From assembly GCA_016710095.1 (NCBI GenBank), contig JADJLL010000001.1, positions 62,001 through 126,000 of the forward strand: 64,000 bases of DNA, written 5' to 3'. This DNA is from Candidatus Eiseniibacteriota bacterium (GTDB lineage Bacteria; Eisenbacteria; RBG-16-71-46). Shown piece after piece: positions 28,055 through 37,996 of this stretch. The notes beneath the pieces are model-generated. The model saw nothing but the letters and a program-made list of their open reading frames with translations. It was not told the DNA's origin and did no database searches. Each line of letters starts with the position of its first letter. Position 1 is the stretch's first letter. Position numbers and translations under genes: made by a program.

Positions 28055-28633
28055 GTGAGCCGATATCCCACGCCCGTGACGGTCAGCGAAACGCCGGAGC
28101 GAGTCGTGTTCGACATGCCCGCGCCTCGACGCCCACTCATGGCGCTCGCGATGAGCGCATGGCTGGTGGGCTGGGCCTACGGCATCGTCTTCATGTCGCA
28201 GCAGTTCTTCTCGGGCGCGCCCTTCGGGGCGGATCGCCTGTTCCTTCTCGTGTGGTGCGGCTTCTGGCTCGCCGCCGGCGGGTGGGGTGCGACGTGGCTC
28301 GCATGGCTGCTCGCGGGACGCGAACGCGTGACGCTCGACGAGCGCGCGCTGCACATCCGGAAGAGCATCTTCGGGCTCGGGTTCACCGATAGCTATCCCT
28401 TGTTCTCCATCACTCAACTCCGAACTTTTGGTCGCGAGGTGCCACCTTTGTTGGCAGCAGGGCTGAACTTTACGGGCCGAGGCGCGAGCGGCGTGCGATT
28501 CTGTGCAAGGAACCGTACCGTGCGGTTTGCGCGCGCTCTGGATGAACTCACAGCTCGGTCCGTCGTCGAAACCCTGCGCGCGCGATACCCGTTCGACGAC
28601 GCCATTGCCGCGTCGGCCAAGCCGGCGGCTTAG
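28055..28633 (+). CDS. Two-helix membrane protein with PH-like domain
   Basis: A 192-residue protein with GTG start. Two membrane helices (ALAMSAWLVGWAYGIVF and LFLLVWCGFWLAAGGWGATWLAWLL) are followed by a beta-rich domain of the bacterial PH-like type (RVTLDERALHIRKSIFG, then SYPLFSITQLRTFG). Function unknown. The 3' part (28381-28560) is much less GC-rich than its surroundings. The next gene, of similar design, starts 13 nt downstream. Confidence 0.65.
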   Translation: MSRYPTPVTVSETPERVVFDMPAPRRPLMALAMSAWLVGWAYGIVFMSQQFFSGAPFGADRLFLLVWCGFWLAAGGWGATWLAWLLAGRERVTLDERALHIRKSIFGLGFTDSYPLFSITQLRTFGREVPPLLAAGLNFTGRGASGVRFCARNRTVRFARALDELTARSVVETLRARYPFDDAIAASAKPAA

Positions 28634-28646
28634 GAGGAATTGCGTC

Positions 28647-29756
28647 ATGGTTCAGCGCGAAAATGTTGGTGGTGCGTGGCAGGTGCGCTTGCCTATTCAG
28701 GGAACGGGTCGTCTGGTCGCTGCCGCGCTGCTCTCGGCGTGGCTGTGCGCGTGGGCCGCGGGCGAAGTGTTCGTGCTCGGCACGCTCGCCGCGGGCTTCC
28801 GTGATCTCGTCGTTCCGGGTTGGCATCTCGACTGGCTGCCCGCGATGAAGCAGACCGCGAACGTCGCTCCGCGCTTCGCGATGCTCTTCATGGGTCTGTG
28901 GGTCACGCTGTGGACGATCGGTGGCGCGCTCGGCATGCGTGAGCTCGCTCGCATGCTGTTCGGCGAAGACATCGTCCGTTGGAACGCCGACGGTCTCGAC
29001 GTGACGCACCGCGCGGGTCCGTTCACGAACACGAAGCACATCGCTTACGACGACGTGCGTGACCTGCTCGTCGGACCGCGTGGCGCGCTCATCGCCGAAA
29101 CCGTCCACGGCCGCATCACGCTCGCCGTCGCCGGAACGCCGCAGGATCGCCGCGAGCTGCAGGTGGCGCTCACCGAGGCGTGGAACCTTTCGGGTGGCCT
29201 GTCGCGTCAGCGTGACAAGGAAGCCGAAGCGGCTCCGATGGGTTGGAAGGTCGAGAAGGACGCGAACGGTGCGGTGATGCTGGTGAGCGATTCGACGCAG
29301 CGTCGTGCGGTCGCGGTGGCCCTCGTGGCGATCGCCTCCATGCCGGCCATCGCGGCGGTGACGCTCATGCGGGACCCGGTGCAGGTGTCGTGGCTGGCGG
29401 TCGCGGGCTTCCTCGCGCTCACGCTGTCCGCTCTCCTCGGTGCCGGTTGGGTCGCGACGAGCCGTGTCGAGCTTCGTCCGCGTCAGCAGGGACTCACGTG
29501 GCGTGCGACCGGTCTCGGCCGCGAGTGGGTGCAGGACTATCATCCGGCTTCGCTGCACGTCGAGCGCACGGCCGATGCCGACGGTGACGAGCGTTTCCGT
29601 CTGCTGGTCGAATCGCGCGGCCTGACGCGTGAGCTGGGTGCCGCCGTTCAGTCGCCTGCGAGCGCGCTGCATCTCGGCCGCTGGCTGGCCCGTCACATGT
29701 CGGCCGAAATCCAGGGTCTCGAAGTCGAGCTGCACGCGCAGCGCCAGGCGTCGTGA
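28647..29756 (+). CDS. Membrane protein with PH-like domains, unknown function
   Basis: A 369-residue protein after a strong AGGAGGAA site. It has an N-terminal pair of membrane helices (GRLVAAALLSAWLCAWAAGEV; FAMLFMGLWVTLWTIGGALGM), a PH-like segment (IVRWNADGLDVTHRAGPF...HIAYDDVRDLLVG) and a second membrane pair near 225-275. Domain order repeats that of the previous gene, so the two may have arisen by duplication. It uses CGT and GGT codons noticeably more than neighbouring genes. Function unknown. Confidence 0.65.
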   Translation: MVQRENVGGAWQVRLPIQGTGRLVAAALLSAWLCAWAAGEVFVLGTLAAGFRDLVVPGWHLDWLPAMKQTANVAPRFAMLFMGLWVTLWTIGGALGMRELARMLFGEDIVRWNADGLDVTHRAGPFTNTKHIAYDDVRDLLVGPRGALIAETVHGRITLAVAGTPQDRRELQVALTEAWNLSGGLSRQRDKEAEAAPMGWKVEKDANGAVMLVSDSTQRRAVAVALVAIASMPAIAAVTLMRDPVQVSWLAVAGFLALTLSALLGAGWVATSRVELRPRQQGLTWRATGLGREWVQDYHPASLHVERTADADGDERFRLLVESRGLTRELGAAVQSPASALHLGRWLARHMSAEIQGLEVELHAQRQAS

Positions 29757-30312
29757 CGCCGGGCGCCTGCCGCCGTTGCGGAGGCGCGAGATCCGCTCGG
29801 CCGAGAGAGCACCGAAGGCGTCACGACGCATGATCGTCGTGACGCCCTCGGGAGGCTGTCGCTGCCGGGCGAGCAAGATCGAGGCGTGAAACAACAGGAC
29901 GCGTGACGCTGCCGTGCGCGGTCTCGAGTGAGACCGCGCAGGCGGACACTTGCGCGCACCCGTTTTGTTTCGCGAACTCGGGTGTACGAACAAGAAAAGA
30001 GAGGCGAGGCGATCGACTCCCATGGGTCCGATCCGCGCGTGGCCGTTTGCTGGCCGCGCCGTGGAGGCGGCCGGAGCGTGTCGCCTCCGTCGCGGGTGAT
30101 CCGTCCCCGCCTTCGGGCGACCGGGATGTTCCCGGCCAGTCCGACCCCGGCCTGAATCGCGGCCTGCGCGAGCCCCGTTCGCGCTTCCCGAACCGGCCCT
30201 CCGGAGCCCTGCCGAACCCTGAAACGTTCGTGTAGTATGCCGCCGTTTCCTGCCCCATCCCGCCACACACACTCGCGGGCCACGGCCCGCTTCCATACGA
30301 AGAGGTTTCGCC
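29757..30312. other. Long intergenic region with hairpins before the thiolase operon
   Basis: No protein gene recognised in 556 nt. It holds two strong hairpins: 29812-29851, a 17-bp stem with one mismatch around CATGAT, and 29915-29940, a perfect 11-bp stem with loop GAGT. A TAGTAT -10-like hexamer lies at 30233-30238, about 75 nt before the thiolase ATG. The long leader and stems could hold a regulatory RNA; no riboswitch class was recognised. Confidence 0.4.
29812..29851 (+). terminator. Stem-loop after the membrane protein pair
   Basis: GGCGTCACGACG pairs with CGTCGTGACGCC around a CATGAT loop, extended by CCGA/TCGG with one mismatch. No T run. Perfect symmetry also makes it a possible protein-binding site. 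Confidence 0.5.
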
Positions 30313-31496
30313 ATGTCCGGTGTCTACATCGTGGGCGCGGCGCGCACGCCCATCGGCAAGTTCCTCGGCTCTCTCGGTACGCTGAAGGCCTCCGATCTCG
30401 GCGCAGTCGCCATCAAGGAAGCGCTCGTCCGTGCCGGCATCACCGGCAACGACGTCGACGAAGTGATCATGGGTCACGTGGTGCAGGCCGGTCAGGGCCA
30501 GGCGCCCGCGCGCCAGGCGATGATCAAGGCCGGCGTGAACCCGGTCGTCGGCGCGCTGACGATCAACAAGGTGTGCGGCTCCGGCCTGAAGGCCGTGATG
30601 CTCGCCGCGCAGGCGATCAAGGCGGGCGACGGCGACTGCATCGTGGCCGGCGGCCAGGAGAGCATGAGCACCGCGCCGCACTACATGTTCGGCGGACGGC
30701 TCGGCACGCGCCTCGGCGACGTCACGCTGCGCGACGGCGTCGTGTACGACGGCCTGTGGTGCTCGTTCAACGACTGCCACATGATCGAACTCGCGCAGTA
30801 CACGGCCGAGAAGGCCGGCATCAAGCGCGACCGCATCGACGAGTTCTCCGTTGCCTCGCAGAAGAAGGCCGCCGCCGCGCAGGCCGCGGGCGCCTTCGAC
30901 AAGGAAATGGCGAACGTCACGATTCCGCAGCGCAAGGGCGACCCGATCGTCGTGAGCAAGGACGAGTCGGTCCGCGGCGACACGACCATCGAAGGTCTCG
31001 CCAAGCTCGGCCCCGTGACGAAGGCGAAGGACGGCGTGATCACCGCCGGCAACGCGCCCGGCCTCAACGACGGCGGCGCGGCGCTCGTGCTCATGTCGGA
31101 AGCGCGCGTGAAGGCGACCGGCGCGAAGCCGCTCGCCCGCGTGACCGGCTACGCCACCGGTGGCGGCGAACCCAAAGACCTGTTCTTCGCGCCCATCGAC
31201 GCCGTGCAGAAGCTGATGAAGAAGCTGTCCGTGGACATCAACCACTTCGACCTGATCGAAGCGAACGAGGCGTTCGCGGCGCAGGCGCTCGCCGACGGCG
31301 ACGGCCTCGGCTGGGACTGGGACCGCGTCAACGTGAACGGCGGCGCGGTGGCGCTCGGCCACCCGATCGGCGCCAGCGGCGCGCGCATCCTGACCACGCT
31401 GCTCTACGCGCTCGAAGCGCGCGGCAAGAAGACCGGCATGGCGACGCTGTGCCTGGGCGGCGGCAACGCGGTCGCGCTTTCCGTGGAGCGTGTGTG

Positions 31497-31497
<1 letters not shown>
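30313..31497 (+). CDS. Acetyl-CoA C-acyltransferase (thiolase)
   Basis: A 394-residue thiolase that joins or cleaves acetyl-CoA and an acyl-CoA in beta-oxidation or acetoacetyl-CoA formation. The nucleophilic C88 is in NKVCGSGLKAV, H350 in GHPIGASGAR and the second active-site C380 in LCLGGGNA (usually CIGGG). GQESMSTAPH is also present. Start ATG at 30313. The stop overlaps the next gene (TGATG), marking a beta-oxidation operon with the hydroxyacyl-CoA dehydrogenase and acyl-CoA dehydrogenases downstream. Chain-length preference unknown. Confidence 0.94.
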
Positions 31498-32363
<866 letters not shown>

Positions 32364-32374
32364 CGGAGATCCGC

Positions 32375-33562
32375 ATGTCCGGAACCCTGACCGAAGCCGC
32401 GGGCCTGTCGTTCGATCTGTCCGAGGAAGCGCAGTCGGTGCGCGAGATGGTGCGTGATTTCGCCGAGAGCGAGATCCGCCCGATCGCGGCGCAGATCGAC
32501 GAGACGAACGAGTTCCCGGCCGACAACGTGAAGAAGATGGCCGAGCTGGGACTGCTCGGCATGTTCGTGCCCGAGGAGTACGGCGGCGCGGGCATGACGT
32601 ACCTGGCCTACGTGGTGGCGATCGAGGAGCTCTCGCGCGTGTGCGCGAGCCACGGCGTGATCGCGTCCGTGAACAACTCGCTCGTCTGCTACCCGCTCAT
32701 GACGTACGCGAGCCACGAACAGAAGAAGAAGTGGCTCGAGCCGCTCGCCAAGGGCGAGAAGCTCGGCGCGTACTGCCTGACCGAGCCGAACGCCGGCAGC
32801 AACGCGGCGAACCAGCAGACCACGGCCGTGCTCGACGGCGACCACTGGGTGCTGAACGGCTCGAAGATCTTCATCACCAACGCCGGACCCGCCGACGTGC
32901 TCATCACCTACGCGACGACGGACAAGGCGCTGGGACCGAAGGGCATCTCGGCCTTCATCGTCGACGCCGACACGCCCGGCGTGCGCAAGGGCAAGAAGGA
33001 GCACAAGCTCGGCATTCACGCCTCGGACACGCGCGAGATCTATTACGAGAACGCGCGCATCCCGAAGGACAACCTGTTCGGCGAGTTCAACAAGGGCTAC
33101 ACGGTCGCGCTCGCCACGCTCGGCGGCGGCCGCATCGGCATCGCGGCGCAGGCGCTGGGCATCGCGCAGGCGTCGGTCGAGGCGGCGGTCAAGTACGCGA
33201 ACGAGCGCGTGCAGTTCGACAAGAAGATCGGTGAGTTCGACGCCATCCGGCACATGCTCGCGGACAGCGTCGTCGAACTCGACGTGGCGCGCCTGCTCGT
33301 CTACCAGGCGGCGTGGCTGCGCGATCAGGGACGTCCGCACACGAAGGAAGCCTCGCTCGCCAAGTGGCACGCGTCGGAAGCGGCGACCAAGTGCGCGAAC
33401 TGGGCGATCCAGGTGCACGGCGGCTACGGCTACATGAGCGAGTATCACGTCGAGCGCTACTGGCGTGACGCGCGCATCTGCGAAATCTACGAAGGAACGA
33501 CCGAAGTCCAGAAGATGGTGGTGGCCGCGCAGGTGCTCAAGGAGCACGCGGTCAAGGCCTGA
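32375..33562 (+). CDS. Acyl-CoA dehydrogenase
   Basis: A 395-residue acyl-CoA dehydrogenase with all family signatures: MFVPEEYGGAGMTY, GAYCLTEPNAGSNA, QFDKKIGEFDAIRHMLAD, WAIQVHGGYGYMSEYHVERYWRD and the catalytic glutamate E373 in YEGTTEVQ. The best fit is a short-chain (butyryl) type. In the thiolase operon, it likely supplies the enoyl-CoA for the hydroxyacyl enzyme. An enoyl-CoA hydratase is not present in the window. Confidence 0.93.
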   Translation: MSGTLTEAAGLSFDLSEEAQSVREMVRDFAESEIRPIAAQIDETNEFPADNVKKMAELGLLGMFVPEEYGGAGMTYLAYVVAIEELSRVCASHGVIASVNNSLVCYPLMTYASHEQKKKWLEPLAKGEKLGAYCLTEPNAGSNAANQQTTAVLDGDHWVLNGSKIFITNAGPADVLITYATTDKALGPKGISAFIVDADTPGVRKGKKEHKLGIHASDTREIYYENARIPKDNLFGEFNKGYTVALATLGGGRIGIAAQALGIAQASVEAAVKYANERVQFDKKIGEFDAIRHMLADSVVELDVARLLVYQAAWLRDQGRPHTKEASLAKWHASEAATKCANWAIQVHGGYGYMSEYHVERYWRDARICEIYEGTTEVQKMVVAAQVLKEHAVKA

Positions 33563-33588
33563 CAACCGACTCGAGGAGGATTCCCCGA

Positions 33589-33972
33589 ATGAAGCGTCCC
33601 GTCCGTCCCGTCGCTCTGGTGATTCTCACGCTCTGCGCGCTCTATCCCGGCCTCTCCGCGGTCTTCCAGGGTCTCTACCCGTGGGTGACGGGCCAGGAGT
33701 TCACGCTCGTGGGCCAGACCGGGGCGTTCATGACGACCGCCGCCAAGCTGGGCATGCCGATCTGGCTGCCGAGCCTGTTCAAGGCGTTCGTCGGCCTGGC
33801 GTTCCTGGGCGCGGCGCCCGGCCTGTGGGCCGGTGACGGCCGTGCGGTGCCGCTCGCGTTCCTCGGCGCGCTCGGCGCGCTGCTGCTCGGCCCCGGCCCC
33901 GCCGTCATGGGCATCATCGCCCTCATCTGCCTGACCGTGTTCCGCGAGACGAGCCAGCACCAGCCGGCCTGA
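33589..33972 (+). CDS. Small multi-pass membrane protein
   Basis: A 127-residue hydrophobic protein with three to four membrane helices (PVALVILTLCALYPGLSAVF, LPSLFKAFVGLAFLGAAPG, LAFLGALGALLLGPGPAVMGIIALICL). No recognised domain. It lies between two acyl-CoA dehydrogenase genes and is preceded by a GAGGAG site, so it is part of the operon. It could help electron transfer or transport, but nothing in the sequence shows that. Confidence 0.65.
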   Translation: MKRPVRPVALVILTLCALYPGLSAVFQGLYPWVTGQEFTLVGQTGAFMTTAAKLGMPIWLPSLFKAFVGLAFLGAAPGLWAGDGRAVPLAFLGALGALLLGPGPAVMGIIALICLTVFRETSQHQPA

Positions 33973-34005
33973 CGCGACCCGCGTTTCGAAAGCAGGATTT
34001 CCTTC

Positions 34006-35124
34006 ATGAATCTCGACCTGACCGAAGAACAAGTCGCGATCCGCGACACGGTGCGTGAGCTCTGCCAGAACGAGTTCGCGCAGCACGCCGAAAAGTGGGA
34101 TCGCGAAGACGATGTGCCGCGCTGGGCGGTGGACAAGCTCGCCGAGCTCGGCCTGCTCGGGCTCGCCGTGCCCGAGGAGTACGGCGGCCTCGGCAGCGAC
34201 ATGCGCACGACGATCGTGGTGATCGAGGAGATCGCCCGCGTGTCGGCCGCGCTCGCCATTCTGTTCGCCGTGCACAACTCCGTGGGCGCGTACCCGATCT
34301 ACGAGTTCGGCACCGAGGAGCAGCGCAAGCGCTGGCTGCCGCGGCTGACGAGCAAGGACATGGGCGCGTTCTCGCTGAGCGAACCCGGCAGCGGCTCGGA
34401 CGCCTCCGCGCTCACCGCGACCGCGGTGAAGGACGGCGACCACTACGTGCTCAACGGCTCCAAGAACTGGGTGACCAACGGTCATCACGCGTGGACGTTC
34501 CTCGTCTTCGCGCGCACCGGCGGCCCCGGCTCCAAAGGCATCAGCGCCTTCATCCTCGAACGCGACACGCCCGGCCTCACGGTGGGCAAGTGCGAGGACA
34601 AGATGGGGCTGCGCGGATCGCACACGGTCACGCTGTCCATGGACGACGTGCGCGTGCCCGAGATCTGCCGCCTGGGCCCTGAGAACGAAGGCATCAAGAT
34701 CGCGCTGTCCGCGCTGGACAAGGGCCGCATCGGCGTCGCCGCGCAGGCGCTCGGCGTGATGCAGGCCGCGTTCGGCGAGGCGGCGAAGTACGCGCAGCAG
34801 CGGAACGCGTTCGGCGGGCCGCTGTCGAAGATCCAGGCGATCCAGTTCAAGCTCGCCGAGATGGAGAAGCGCGTGCAGGGCTCGCGGCTGCTCATTCAGC
34901 GCGCCGCGTGGCTCAAGGACACGAACCAGCCGTGCACGCGCGCGGCGTCAGCGGCCAAGCTCTACTCGACCGAAGCGGCCACGTGGGTGACGCACCAGGC
35001 CATCCAGGTGCACGGCGGCTACGGCTACGTGAAGGAGTATCCGGTCGAGCGCTACTACCGCGACGTGCGGGTGATGGAGATCTACGAGGGCACGTCCGAG
35101 ATCCAGCGTCTCGTGATCGCGCGC
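34006..35124 (+). CDS. Acyl-CoA dehydrogenase, 3' end lost in assembly
   Basis: A third acyl-CoA dehydrogenase, with GLAVPEEYGGLGSDM, GAFSLSEPGSGSDAS, FGGPLSKIQAIQFKLAEMEK, QVHGGYGYVKEYPVERYYRD and the catalytic glutamate E361 in YEGTSEIQ. The readable coding ends at RLVIAR, about 5-10 residues short of the usual C-terminus, where the sequence turns into a G/C-only block. So the true stop is not visible. Catalytic residues are all present, so the gene is probably intact in the organism. Confidence 0.88.
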
Positions 35125-35495
35125 CCCGCGGGCGGGGGGCGCGGGGGGGGGGGGGGGGCCGCCCGGCCCCGGCGCGCGGCGCCCGGGGCCGGGGCGAAGC
35201 GGCGGCCCCCCCGGCCCCGGCCGCCGGCTCCCGCCCGCCCCCCTGCTGTCCCCCCCCCCCGGGGGGGCGTCGCGCGGGGCCCCCCCCCCGCGGGGGGGCC
35301 CCCGCTGGCCCCCCGGCGCGGCCCGCGGGGGGGGCGCGCGCGCCCGCGCGGCCCGCCCGGGGGGGGGGGCCGGGGCGCCGGGCGGCCGGCCCCCCCCCCG
35401 CCCCCCCCCCCCCCCGCCCCGCCCCCCCCCGGCGGCGCGCGGCCCCCCCCCCCCCCCCCCCCCCGCCGCGGGCCCCCCCCGCCCGGGCCCGGCCC
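35125..35495. other. Ultra-GC homopolymer block, probable assembly artefact
   Basis: By eye only 8 of 371 bases are A or T. It contains runs of 16 G (35143-35158), 15 C (35401-35415) and 22 C (35443-35464). It falls between a truncated acyl-CoA dehydrogenase and the beginning of tex, replacing the end of one gene and the start of the next. Codon structure is absent. This is best read as a failed consensus or mis-called read segment rather than biological DNA. Confidence 0.8.
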
Positions 35496-37730
35496 ACGGG
35501 CAGCACAGGCACCCCGGACCCCCACCCCCAGCGCATCGCCGAAGAACTCGCCGTCCGCACCGCCCAGGTCGACGCGACCGTCCAGTTGCTCGACGAGGGC
35601 TCGACCGTTCCGTTCATCGCCCGCTACCGCAAGGAAGTCACCGGCGGGCTCGACGACACGCAGCTGCGCAACCTGTTCGAGCGACTCGGCTACCTGCGCG
35701 AGCTCGAAGAGCGCCGCAGCGCGATCCTCGCGAGCATCACCGAGCAGGGCAAGCTCACGCCGCCGCTCGAGGAGTCCATCCGCGCGGCGGACACCAAGAC
35801 CGCGCTCGAGGACCTCTACCTGCCGTACAAGCCCAAGCGCCGCACGCGCGCCATGATCGCGCGCGAGGCGGGCATCGAGCCGCTCGCGGTCACGCTGCTC
35901 GGTGCGCCGGACACGAACCCCGAAGACGCCGCGGCGGCGTTCCTGAACGCCGGACGCCGGCTTCGCGGACGCGAAGGCCGTGCTCGACGGCGCGCGGCAG
36001 ATCCTGATCGAGAAGTTCTCGGAGGACGCGCCGCTGCTCGGTCAGCTGCGCGAGCGCACGTGGAAGCAGGGCGCGCTCCGCTCGAGCGTCGCGAAGGACC
36101 TCAAGCCCGAGCAGCAGGCGGAGGCCGCGCGCTTCTCGGACTACTTCACGTACGACGAGCCCATTCATCGCGTGCCGAGCCACCGCGCGCTGGCGCTGCT
36201 GCGCGGGCGCGCGCTCGGCTTCCTCGACATCGCGCTCGATCCCGAGCCCGCGCGCGCCGAGGGCGCGCCGAGCGAGTGCGAGGCGATCGTCGCGCAGCGC
36301 TTCGGCATCTCGAACAAGAACCGCGCGGCGGACAAGTGGCTCGCCGACACCGTGCGGCTCGCCTGGCGCGCGCGCATGCTCCTGCACCTCGAAGTCGATC
36401 TCGTCGGCCAGCTGCGCGGCGCCGCGGAAGAAGAGGCGATCCGCGTGTTCGGGCTCAACCTGCGCGACCTGCTGCTCGCCGCGCCGGCCGGCCAGCGCGC
36501 GACCATGGGGCTCGATCCGGGCCTGCGCACGGGCGTGAAGGTCGCGGTCGTGGACGCGACGGGCAAGCTGCTCGACACGGCCACGATCTACCCGCACGCG
36601 CCGCGCAACGACTGGGACCGCTCGATCGCCACGCTCGCGGGACTGTCGCTCAAGCACGGCGTGTCGCTCGTCAGCATCGGCAACGGCACCGCCTCGCGCG
36701 AGACCGACCAGCTGGCGGGCGACCTCATGCGCGCGCACCCGGACCTGAAGCTCTCCAAGGTGACCGTGTCCGAGGCCGGCGCGTCCGTTTACTCGGCGAG
36801 CGAGTTCGCCGCGCGCGAGTTCCCCGAGCTCGACGTGAGCCTGCGCGGCGCGGTGTCGATTGCGCGGCGTCTGCAGGATCCGCTCGCGGAGCTGGTGAAG
36901 ATCGATCCCAAGTCGATCGGCGTCGGCCAGTACCAGCACGACGTGAACCAGTCGCACCTCGCCAAGGCGCTCGACGCGACGGTCGAGGACTGCGTGAACG
37001 CGGTCGGCGTGGAGCTGAACACGGCGTCGGCGCCGCTGCTGTCGCGCGTGTCGGGGCTCAACACGTCGCTCGCCGCAGCGCATCGTGGAGTACCGCGACG
37101 CGAACGGCCCGTTCCCCGACCGCCGCTCGCTGCTCAAGGTGCCGCGGCTGGGGGAGAAGGCGTTCGAGCAGGCGGCGGGCTTCCTGCGCATCCGCGGCGG
37201 CAGCAATCCGCTCGACGCCTCGTCGGTGCACCCCGAGGCCTATCCGGTCGTCGAGAAGCTGCTCGCCAAGCACGGGGCGCAAGATCGAGCAGGTGATCGG
37301 CGACGGCGAGTTCCTGCGCAAGGTGAACGCGAAGGAACTCGTGGACGAGCGCTTCGGCCTGCCGACGGTGAAGGACATCCTCGCCGAGCTCGAGAAGCCG
37401 GGCCGCGATCCGCGCCCCGAGTTCAAGGCCGCCGCGTTCCGCGAGGACGTGCGCGAGCTGAAGGACCTGCAGCCGGGCATGACGCTCGAGGGCGTGGTGA
37501 CGAACGTGACCAACTTCGGCGCGTTCGTGGACATCGGCGTGCACCAGGACGGCCTCGTGCACATCTCGCGGCTCGCGAAGCGCTTCGTGAAGGACCCGCG
37601 CGACGTGGTGAAGGCGGGCGACCTCGTGAAGGCGAAGGTGCTGAGCATCGACATGCAGCGGAAGCGCGTGGCGCTGTCGTTGCGGCTGGATGATGTTGTC
37701 GAAGAAGGGACGCCGTCCGGAAGGCGTTGA
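35493..37730 (+). CDS. tex: Tex-type RNA-binding transcription accessory protein, frameshifted
   Basis: Nearly the full 770-residue Tex family is present in pieces. The N-terminal part has LLDEGSTVPFIARYRKEVTGGLDD and LEDLYLPYKPKRRT, the middle has the YqgF-like nuclease fold (GLDPGLRTGVKVAVVDATG) and the helix-hairpin-helix region with QYQHDVNQ, and the C-terminus is an S1 domain (GVVTNVTNFGAFVDIGVHQDGLVHIS). The start is hidden by the G/C block. The frame changes near 35955-35985, 37075 and 37275, all in GC-rich runs. Errors are more likely than decay because every segment is conserved. Confidence 0.88.
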   Translation, partial: PTGSTGTPDPHPQRIAEELAVRTAQVDATVQLLDEGSTVPFIARYRKEVTGGLDDTQLRNLFERLGYLRELEERRSAILASITEQGKLTPPLEESIRAADTKTALEDLYLPYKPKRRTRAMIAREAGIEPLAVTLLGAPDTNPEDAAAAFLNAGRRLRGREGRARRRAADPDREVLGGRAAARSAARAHVEAGRAPLERREGPQARAAGGGRALLGLLHVRRAHSSRAEPPRAGAAARARARLPRHRARSRARARRGRAERVRGDRRAALRHLEQEPRGGQVARRHRAARLARAHAPAPRSRSRRPAARRRGRRGDPRVRAQPARPAARRAGRPARDHGARSGPAHGREGRGRGRDGQAARHGHDLPARAAQRLGPLDRHARGTVAQARRVARQHRQRHRLARDRPAGGRPHARAPGPEALQGDRVRGRRVRLLGERVRRARVPRARREPARRGVDCAASAGSARGAGEDRSQVDRRRPVPARREPVAPRQGARRDGRGLRERGRRGAEHGVGAAAVARVGAQHVARRSASWSTATRTARSPTAARCSRCRGWGRRRSSRRRASCASAAAAIRSTPRRCTPRPIRSSRSCSPSTGRKIEQVIGDGEFLRKVNAKELVDERFGLPTVKDILAELEKPGRDPRPEFKAAAFREDVRELKDLQPGMTLEGVVTNVTNFGAFVDIGVHQDGLVHISRLAKRFVKDPRDVVKAGDLVKAKVLSIDMQRKRVALSLRLDDVVEEGTPSGRR

Positions 37731-37917
37731 GTGGCGGGAGCGCCGGCCTCCGGCCGGATTGCTGTCGGTGTTCGTGAGGTGAAGCGCCGCCGTGCTCGGT
37801 CCTCGAGCGTGGCGGCGTTTCGCATTGCAGTTTGCGAACACCTGTCGCCGACCGTGCGGCATGCGTCAATCCGTGCGCTCCGGGGCCCCGGATGGGGCAT
37901 GGACGAGCGGCTGAAAC

Positions 37918-37947
37918 TTCTGCCGTGGCGGGCCGATGCCGTAGTAT
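37918..37947 (+). promoter_or_regulatory. Possible promoter for the SDR gene
   Basis: TTCTGC, an 18-nt spacer and TAGTAT, about 50 nt before the ATG at 37997. The spacing matches the other promoters in the window but the -35 is weak. Confidence 0.4.
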
Positions 37948-37996
37948 CGCCGCGTCCCGTTGCACCCTCTCCAGTCCCCCGGAACCCCGACCCCAC

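Noticed and set aside
29757..30312. tRNA, riboswitch or small protein in the thiolase leader
   Set aside because: No cloverleaf, no known riboswitch core and no start codon with a ribosome-binding site for a convincing small protein.
35125..35495. Reading the G/C block as a glycine/proline-rich protein linker
   Set aside because: It removes conserved ends of both neighbours and has no codon structure; artefact is more likely.
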